Assembly (NCBI GenBank): GCA_902783515.1
Contig: CACZRK010000270.1
Coordinates: 1 to 12,383 of the forward strand
Direction: 5' to 3'
DNA length: 12,383 nt
From: an uncultured Coriobacteriaceae bacterium
GTDB taxonomy: Bacteria; Actinomycetota; Coriobacteriia; Coriobacteriales; UMGS124
The translations under genes were made by a program, and so were the position numbers. The notes under the pieces are model-generated. The model did no database searches, had not been told where the DNA came from, and was given only the letters and a program-made list of their open reading frames with translations. This document shows positions 7,789 to 12,383 of this stretch, in pieces. How positions within the stretch are numbered: position 1 is the first letter of the stretch; every line of letters begins with the position of its first letter.

Positions 7789-7816
7789 TGACGCCTCCTC
7801 TTTGTAGGAGGCGTCA
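7789..7816 (-). terminator. Hairpin terminator-like stem after the flavoprotein gene
   Basis: TGACGCCTCC (7789-7798) and GGAGGCGTCA (7807-7816) form a perfect 10-bp stem with an 8-base loop. It begins 9 bases beyond the flavoprotein stop on the minus strand. There is no T-run after the stem, so it is terminator-like by position and fold. Confidence 0.6.
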
Positions 7817-7825
7817 CACGTATGG

Positions 7826-9748
7826 CTAGTTAGCCTGTGAGAGCGCGTCGGCGACGGCGGCTATGATACCGGCGCTGGTGCGCGTCGCGCCTGCGACCAT
7901 GTCGACGCCGTCCGTGCCACCGGCGGCAGCGATCGCGGTGGGCAGGTCGCTCAGTGCGCGGTCGATGGCGGCAAGGCCCTCGGTCTCGTAATGCTTGAGG
8001 ATCTCCACCTGCGTGACCTTCGTGCCGTCCAGCGTCACGCGAACGACCATGGGCGCCTCGCCCTTGCCCATGCCGCGGCCGATCCGCTGGTTCTCCCCGC
8101 ATTCGTAGGTCTCCTCGACGGGGGTCGGCTCGAACCCATCGGTGACGAGGTTGTCCTGCGTGACGTCCTGCTTGACTTCTGCGGCGTTCGCGCCGGAGAT
8201 ACGCCCGAAGATCATGCCGCCACCAAGGTTGCAGCTTGCCTGATAGAGGTTCGACCAGATGTCGCCCAGCTCTCCGGCCTCATAGAGGTGGGGAATCGGC
8301 TCGCCCTCGACGTCCAGGACCTCGCCGCGCTCGTTGCGCCGCGGGCCACCCTGCGTGTTGCCGCAGCAGCATGTCTGCTTGCAGGCGTAGAACGGGCCAG
8401 TCTCGATCGGGAACATGGCCTCCGCCTTTCGCCCGAAGACGGGGTCGACGCCACTTGCCACAAAGCCGTTGTAGGTGTCGATGGTCTGCTTCATGGTCTG
8501 CGTCGCGTCATCATCAAGCCCCATCTTCACTGCTAGCTCGTCCAGCGTGTCAGCCTTGATGACCCACCCCTTGGCGATCTCCTCAGAGCTGTCGGCGGAC
8601 CAGGTGGGCTGGATGGGGCCGGTGTCCTGGATCGTCTGGTCATACACGTACCAGTATGTCTCCGGTAGGGCCGCGTTCAGGAAGACGTCGTTGTACGGCA
8701 TCTTGCCGTGATACGCCTTACCGTCGTAGACGCGCGTGCCATCGTTGGCGATGTTGATGCCACGGCACTTGACGAACACGCCGAAGCCGAAGGTCGCGTT
8801 GCCCGTCTCCTCGTTGCGGAAGCAGCCATTGTTCGTGACGATGTTGGCCATGTGCCATAGGTCGGCGTTCACCTCCAGCGCCATCTTGATGCCGTCGCCC
8901 TCGTTCCAGTAGCAGGTGCCGGTTGGCGGCCAGAACAGGTGCTGGTTGTAGTCCTGCTGCATCTGCGGGTTGTTCTCATAGCCACCGCACGTGAGTACGA
9001 CGCCGTTCTTGGCGCGCACAAGGACCTCCTTGCCGTCGACCGTTGCGACGACGCCGTGGATGATCTTGGTGGCGGGGTCCTGGACGAGATGCGTCGCGGG
9101 GGCTTCATACCAGACGTCGATCATGTCGGCACGATCGACGACGTTCTTCTTGAGCAGGTTGTAGCACGCACCGTTGCCGCCGAAGACGGTCGGAGGCTTC
9201 ATGCCGTTCGAGCCGTCGACGGTGAACGGGGTGAAGGCGGCGGAGCCGGGGAGCTGCGGGTATTCGACATAGTCGAACGTCTGCACGTTCGGCGCGCCGA
9301 GCGACTCGAACCATGCCTTGTTCTTTTGCATTTCGTCGATGTAGACGTCGAGGATCTCGTCCGAGGGCGTGTTGTAGCCGCCGCGCAGTGCCTCGAAGTA
9401 CGACCGGACACCGTCGGGGTCCTCCGTGTAGCAGATCCACTGCATGCAGATGTTCGAGTTGCCGCCCGAGTAGCCCTCCTCGGCTTTCTCCAGGACGAGG
9501 ACCTTCGCGCCGGCGTCCGCCGCGGTGATGGCGGTCGCGCAGCCCGCCCCGCCCAGTCCGATGACGACGACGTCATACTCGGCGTCCCACGCAACGGTCG
9601 TCTCGAAGGCGTCTGACGCCATGTCCGCGCCCGCGGAAACGGAGCCCTTTTCGGCTGCGAGCGCGGAACCGGCCGCAGCCAGCGTCCCCAGTCCGACGGC
9701 GGCACCGGCGACAAATGTGCGACGATCAAGTGACGTATTGCTGGTCAT
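7826..9748 (-). CDS. Tat-exported FAD/FMN-dependent reductase (fumarate reductase flavoprotein-like, substrate unknown)
   Basis: This 640-residue protein opens with a twin-arginine signal (LDRRTFVAG at 7-15, hydrophobic to AGSALA at 26-31), so it should act folded outside the membrane. An FAD_binding_2 domain runs from about 57 to 520: dinucleotide fold VVVIGLGGAG at 60-69, E87, TCGG at 253-256, and AGELGDIWSNLYQASCNLGGG at 491-511. A C-terminal FMN_bind domain (about 565-636) has DMVAGAT at 616-622; T622 is the likely site for covalent FMN attached by an ApbE-type enzyme. Where fumarate reductases have a catalytic His before a TxGG motif, this one reads CKQTCCCGNTQGG (456-468), and no heme CXXCH motif is present. 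It probably reduces a small organic acceptor in anaerobic respiration; substrate and electron donor are unknown. The start at 9748 has AAAGGGGGA upstream and places the Tat motif correctly. A LysR gene lies upstream across an AT-rich spacer. Confidence 0.92.
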   Translation of the reverse strand: MTSNTSLDRRTFVAGAAVGLGTLAAAGSALAAEKGSVSAGADMASDAFETTVAWDAEYDVVVIGLGGAGCATAITAADAGAKVLVLEKAEEGYSGGNSNICMQWICYTEDPDGVRSYFEALRGGYNTPSDEILDVYIDEMQKNKAWFESLGAPNVQTFDYVEYPQLPGSAAFTPFTVDGSNGMKPPTVFGGNGACYNLLKKNVVDRADMIDVWYEAPATHLVQDPATKIIHGVVATVDGKEVLVRAKNGVVLTCGGYENNPQMQQDYNQHLFWPPTGTCYWNEGDGIKMALEVNADLWHMANIVTNNGCFRNEETGNATFGFGVFVKCRGINIANDGTRVYDGKAYHGKMPYNDVFLNAALPETYWYVYDQTIQDTGPIQPTWSADSSEEIAKGWVIKADTLDELAVKMGLDDDATQTMKQTIDTYNGFVASGVDPVFGRKAEAMFPIETGPFYACKQTCCCGNTQGGPRRNERGEVLDVEGEPIPHLYEAGELGDIWSNLYQASCNLGGGMIFGRISGANAAEVKQDVTQDNLVTDGFEPTPVEETYECGENQRIGRGMGKGEAPMVVRVTLDGTKVTQVEILKHYETEGLAAIDRALSDLPTAIAAAGGTDGVDMVAGATRTSAGIIAAVADALSQAN

Positions 9749-9831
9749 GATGATCCCCCTTTGGACTCGGCGCCCCGACCCATCCCCATGGGCGGAGCGT
9801 GGCTCACGATGTGCGTTTCGTGAACAAGGCC

Positions 9832-9860
9832 AGCATAAGAGGATGTTTCTATGTGGACAA
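9832..9860 (-). promoter_or_regulatory. Candidate promoter of the flavoprotein gene
   Basis: On the minus strand, TTGTCC (9860-9855) and TATGCT (9837-9832) are spaced by exactly 17 bases and each match the sigma-70-type consensus at 4 of 6 positions. The predicted start near 9825 gives a leader of about 76 bases. The imperfect hexamers fit a promoter that needs an activator, in keeping with the LysR-type palindrome just upstream. Confidence 0.45.
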
Positions 9861-9882
9861 AACACGAATTATGAGGAGCTAT

Positions 9883-9899
9883 TCTCCATGAAGTGGAGA
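9883..9899. promoter_or_regulatory. Candidate LysR-type recognition site (T-N11-A palindrome)
   Basis: TCTCCA-TGAAG-TGGAGA is a perfect inverted repeat with 6-bp arms. Inside it TCCATGAAGTGGA has the T-N11-A form of LysR-family boxes. Its centre is about 66 bases upstream of the predicted flavoprotein transcription start, the typical recognition-site position. The neighbouring LysR protein is the obvious candidate to bind it. Confidence 0.55.
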
Positions 9900-10054
9900 G
9901 ATATATGTCAGTAGCGTGAATAGTATATACATATAGTAATAATCAGTATAATTGCATAATTAGATATTGAAATAAAATTTTAAATGATAATATTTGTAAT
10001 ATTATGATACATAAGATACAAACTCGTTCATACAGAATAAATATGTGATGCATG
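9900..10054. other. AT-rich spacer between the LysR gene and the flavoprotein control site
   Basis: This stretch is made almost wholly of A and T in a window that is otherwise strongly GC-rich. It holds ATAATAT-TTGTA-ATATTAT (9987-10005), a perfect inverted repeat with 7-bp arms, and TAATT-GCAT-AATTA. Several TATA-like hexamers occur, but none forms a convincing promoter pair. No open reading frame with a ribosome site is seen. Likely uses are extra regulator sites, a bendable upstream region, or the 3' end of the LysR transcript. Confidence 0.5.
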
Positions 10055-11044
10055 CTACAGTCTGATGACTTCGTCTAGCTGTTTATCCATCAGCGAGAGC
10101 GCATCCAGTACGACTTGCGTTGGGTTTACTTCATTGGACGTGCTGGTAATGGAGGGATTGTCGGTTTGGTTGGGTGACTTGCATATGGCATATGTCATGA
10201 CCTCGTATCTTGCATCGGCAGGGCGGATCGTCACATAGTGCCGCAGAGGCGATGCTGGCAAGCCACGCAACGCGCCGAGGTCGTTCTCGCTTGCGAGCCC
10301 GACATTGCGTGGGTCAAGGGCAGCATAGTAGCCGACCATGTCGCTCGCATAGATATCTTCCACGTCTACGGGGAGGCACTCGTCACGGAATAGACGCAGG
10401 ATGGCAAGAGGTAGTGCGCCATGGTTGTTTGCCGTGCTCAAGGATATGCGATATGAAGCAATATCACGAAGTGTCGGCTGTTTGAGCCTAGTGAGCGGGT
10501 GGTTGTCGTGTACGGCGAACGTCAGAGGAAAGGTCAGTGAGGCGAGTCGTCGGTATGTCATGTCATCAGCGCGATGATAGGAGGAGACCCCGTCTTTCTC
10601 GACGTCGCGCACGAAACCTATGTCCAATTGTCCCGCTCGAATGAGCTCGATATCCTCAACATTCTTGGTCACATATTCGATTGAAACGTCCGGGTGCGTG
10701 CTTGAGAGATGGCTAATCGTTGAGGCAAAGAGCATCGTAAAAGAGCTGTTGCCAAATGACTTCACGCGTACGCTTGAGACCGGACGCGCGCCAACACTGC
10801 GCGTCGCTCGGATGAGCTCGTCGTAGGCTGAGATGACCTTGCCGGACTCTCTCAGGAAGATGCGCCCAGCTGGTGTCGGCGTGATCGGTATGGAACGGTC
10901 GAGCAGACGATAGCCGACCTCCTTCTCCAGTTGGCTAATGCGTCTGCTGAGCGTCTGCTGTGAAACAAAGCGCTTTCGAGCCGCTTCAGAGATGCTCGCG
11001 TATGAGACCACGTCGAGAAAGGCGCGAATGTCCTGTATATCCAT
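10055..11044 (-). CDS. LysR-family transcriptional regulator
   Basis: This 329-residue protein has the LysR N-terminal winged helix-turn-helix (MDIQDIRAFLDVV, then SISEAARKRFVSQQTLSRRISQLEKEVGYRLLDR at about 17-50, with TPAGRIFL near 57-64). A linker helix follows, then a substrate-binding-like effector domain (about 92-295) with IRAGQLDIGFV in the usual place. The length fits the family. The start at 11044 has AAGGAG at about 7 bases. Its base composition is visibly lower in GC than the PAP2 gene upstream, hinting at a different history. It lies 29 bases below the PAP2 stop, so the two may share a transcript. The next gene downstream is the exported flavoprotein, whose control region contains a T-N11-A palindrome, so it likely senses the reductase's substrate or a related metabolite. 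The effector cannot be named. Confidence 0.93.
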   Translation of the reverse strand: MDIQDIRAFLDVVSYASISEAARKRFVSQQTLSRRISQLEKEVGYRLLDRSIPITPTPAGRIFLRESGKVISAYDELIRATRSVGARPVSSVRVKSFGNSSFTMLFASTISHLSSTHPDVSIEYVTKNVEDIELIRAGQLDIGFVRDVEKDGVSSYHRADDMTYRRLASLTFPLTFAVHDNHPLTRLKQPTLRDIASYRISLSTANNHGALPLAILRLFRDECLPVDVEDIYASDMVGYYAALDPRNVGLASENDLGALRGLPASPLRHYVTIRPADARYEVMTYAICKSPNQTDNPSITSTSNEVNPTQVVLDALSLMDKQLDEVIRL

Positions 11045-11073
11045 CTTTCGCTCCTTGTGTTCGCTCGGGCGAC

Positions 11074-12063
11074 CTAGGCCGCGCGATGGTCGGCGAGCTG
11101 ATGGTTGATCGATGAGGCCAGCGCGGGACCCGCCCACACGACGCAGAGCATCGGCGCGAACGCCTTCAGGAACGCGTAGGCGTAGAAGCCCGCCGTCCCG
11201 CCGGACGCGGCGCCGAGGGCGAGCTTGAGCGGCGGCAGCACCGCGAGCATGATGACGGCGACGAGCACCAGGCTGACGGCGGCGCGGACGACCCTGTCGC
11301 GCGTCGGGCCGTCGGTGGAGAAGCGCACCCAGCGGCGCTCGCAGAACCAGCCGACCGCCGCCCCCAGGAAGTAGCCGACGCCGCCGACCATGTCCGTGCG
11401 CATCTCGACGGGATTGACGAGCCACGCGCCGTCGGCGGCGTACGCGACTGGGAAGGCGCGGACGAACGCAAAGACGAGGACCGCGATGCCGAGCGCGACC
11501 GCGATGCCGAGCGCGATCGAGTCGCGACGCCCGACGGGGTACGCGCCGACCCACGCCTGCATGCGGCTGACGACGACCATGACGAGGACGGACACGACGA
11601 TGGCGCCGATCACGTCCTGGGGCGTGTGCACGCCCAGGAAGTTGCGCGAGAACGCGACGAGGACGACCACGGCGACGCATGCCGCGAACAGCCAGCGATG
11701 CCGGCGGAACCGCCAGCCGAGCGACCCGAAGACCGACGTCGCCGCCGTCGTGTGGCCGCTGGGGAAGGAGTAGCCGGTCGCGCCCGTGACCGCGAGCGCC
11801 GAGGGGTGCACGAGCGGGCTGCGCACCCAGGGGCGCAGGCAGCACACGATGCCCTTGACCGTCTGGGTGGCGAGGTTGGCGCCGGTGAAGCTTGCCAGCG
11901 CGAACATGCCGCTTGCCTTGTCGACGCACCAATAGACGAGGCAGGGGATGAGGAGGAGCGCGGGGCTCACGACGGCTGCGGAGATGAGCGCGAAGAGCTG
12001 CTCGACCCACGGAGCCGCCGCCTCGCGGATGCCCTGGAGCCAGAGAAGGTAGCTGATGTCCAT
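11074..12063 (-). CDS. PAP2-superfamily membrane phosphatase
   Basis: This is a 329-residue multi-pass membrane protein with all three PAP2 (lipid phosphate phosphatase) motifs: KGIVCCLRP (K70, RP at 77-78) for KX6RP, FPSGH at 100-104, and SRNFLGVHTPQD at 139-150 for SRX5HX3D. H104 and H146 are the expected catalytic pair. Enzymes of this type remove phosphate from lipid substrates such as phosphatidate, phosphatidylglycerophosphate or undecaprenyl pyrophosphate; the sequence does not say which. The catalytic part fills the first half. The second half (about 150-329) adds several more hydrophobic spans, making it longer than the minimal 200-250 residue family members. The start at 12063 has GGGGAG upstream. 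It is GC-rich like most of the window and may lead a short operon with the LysR gene, although no functional link is evident. Confidence 0.9.
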   Translation of the reverse strand: MDISYLLWLQGIREAAAPWVEQLFALISAAVVSPALLLIPCLVYWCVDKASGMFALASFTGANLATQTVKGIVCCLRPWVRSPLVHPSALAVTGATGYSFPSGHTTAATSVFGSLGWRFRRHRWLFAACVAVVVLVAFSRNFLGVHTPQDVIGAIVVSVLVMVVVSRMQAWVGAYPVGRRDSIALGIAVALGIAVLVFAFVRAFPVAYAADGAWLVNPVEMRTDMVGGVGYFLGAAVGWFCERRWVRFSTDGPTRDRVVRAAVSLVLVAVIMLAVLPPLKLALGAASGGTAGFYAYAFLKAFAPMLCVVWAGPALASSINHQLADHRAA

Positions 12064-12383
12064 GTTCGTCTCCCCGTCGCACCCGGCGGCGCGTCGTCAT
12101 CGTGCTGTCAACATGTCAGAGTCTCCATGCTACACGTGTGGTGTGACGAGACGGGTGACGACGCGCGAGGGGACGGTCATGACGGCGCGCATGAAGACGC
12201 CCGCCGCCGCCATCCTGCCGGTCGCCCGCTCGCCGCTCACGGGCTCATCGATGGCGAATTCGGGAGCGTTCCGTGCGCGGGCGCGGGTCGGAATGGGAAT
12301 ATATAACGGCAGAAGGCGGCTGGGCTCAGCCGCCCGGCAACTTCCCGCCATGCGGCGCGTCACGGCTCGTGCGACTGACGCGG
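12064..12383. other. 320-base right-edge stretch with no supported gene
   Basis: Upstream of the PAP2 gene I see direct repeats TGTCA-ACA-TGTCA (12106-12118) and the palindrome ACACGTGT (12132-12139), but no convincing promoter pair. A minus-strand frame ending at 12130 stays open to the window edge (77 or more residues, Arg/Ala-rich), and a plus-strand frame from 12179 is also open to the edge. Neither has a recognisable domain or a clear ribosome site, so I do not call a gene. Confidence 0.4.
12315..12334. repeat. Perfect 8-bp stem hairpin near the right edge
   Basis: GGCGGCTG (12315-12322) and CAGCCGCC (12327-12334) form a perfect stem around a GGCT loop. No T-run follows on either strand. 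A TATATAAC stretch lies just to its left. It could be a terminator or leader stem for a gene beyond the window, but nothing visible decides. Confidence 0.4.

Noticed and set aside
9749..9865. Earlier start of the flavoprotein at 9865
   Set aside because: It would add 39 residues before the twin-arginine motif and overlap the predicted promoter; 9748 has a strong ribosome site.
9987..10005. AT-only palindrome as a terminator for the LysR transcript
   Set aside because: A 7-bp all-A/T stem is too weak to be convincing, so it is kept only as a repeat within the AT-rich spacer.
11045..12100. Long minus-strand frame joined in phase to the LysR gene, giving a 681-residue protein
   Set aside because: The upstream half is an Arg-rich out-of-frame reading of the PAP2 gene; a good ribosome site at 11044 starts a normal-length LysR protein.
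1..12383. CRISPR arrays, tRNA or rRNA genes, insertion sequences, phage genes, or a defence system
   Set aside because: No regularly spaced direct repeats, no cloverleaf-like or rRNA segments, and no transposase, integrase, nuclease or toxin-antitoxin pattern was seen on either strand.

Overview
The window looks like chromosomal DNA of a high-GC anaerobic actinobacterium, most likely a gut-type coriobacterium (class Coriobacteriia). This is inferred from the gene mix: a large LPXTG-anchored isopeptide adhesin, a Tat-exported FAD/FMN reductase with its own LysR regulator, a stand-alone TraX membrane protein, and GC-rich coding sequence. No rRNA, tRNA, transposase, integrase or CRISPR array was seen.

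Layout. (1) 1-4277 (+): the 3' part of a giant cell-wall-anchored adhesin or pilin-like protein, cut by the left edge. It has stacked isopeptide-type Ig-like domains, two Cna-B/SpaA-type domains and a C-terminal LPATG sortase signal. (2) 4358-4406: a long GC-rich hairpin between convergent genes. (3) 4444-7143 (-): three genes read leftwards. These are a TraX-family membrane protein, then after 333 bases a Fur-family metalloregulator, then a multi-pass heavy-metal permease with a His/Cys-rich loop. Two Fur-box-like palindromes lie upstream of the regulator, and one overlaps its likely -10 element. (4) 7288-7652 (+): a YccF-family membrane protein broken by a one-base frameshift. (5) 7653-7825: a convergent gap with two strong hairpins and a short palindrome. 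(6) 7826-12063 (-): a PAP2 phosphatase, a LysR regulator 29 bases below it, a strikingly AT-rich spacer, and then a Tat-exported flavoprotein reductase. The last 320 bases hold no gene I can support.

How the genes may work together. The Fur regulator and the permease read as one metal-homeostasis operon, probably autoregulated through the two boxes. The LysR protein probably controls the flavoprotein. A perfect 6-bp-arm palindrome containing the T-N11-A LysR signature sits about 66 bases upstream of the predicted flavoprotein transcription start, the usual place for a LysR recognition site. The flavoprotein would reduce an unknown small molecule outside the membrane as a terminal electron acceptor. 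Its active-site region departs from fumarate reductase and carries a Cys-Cys-Cys run, so fumarate is unlikely to be the substrate. This regulator-reductase pair is the most interesting part of the window. The rest is mostly ordinary for such a genome.
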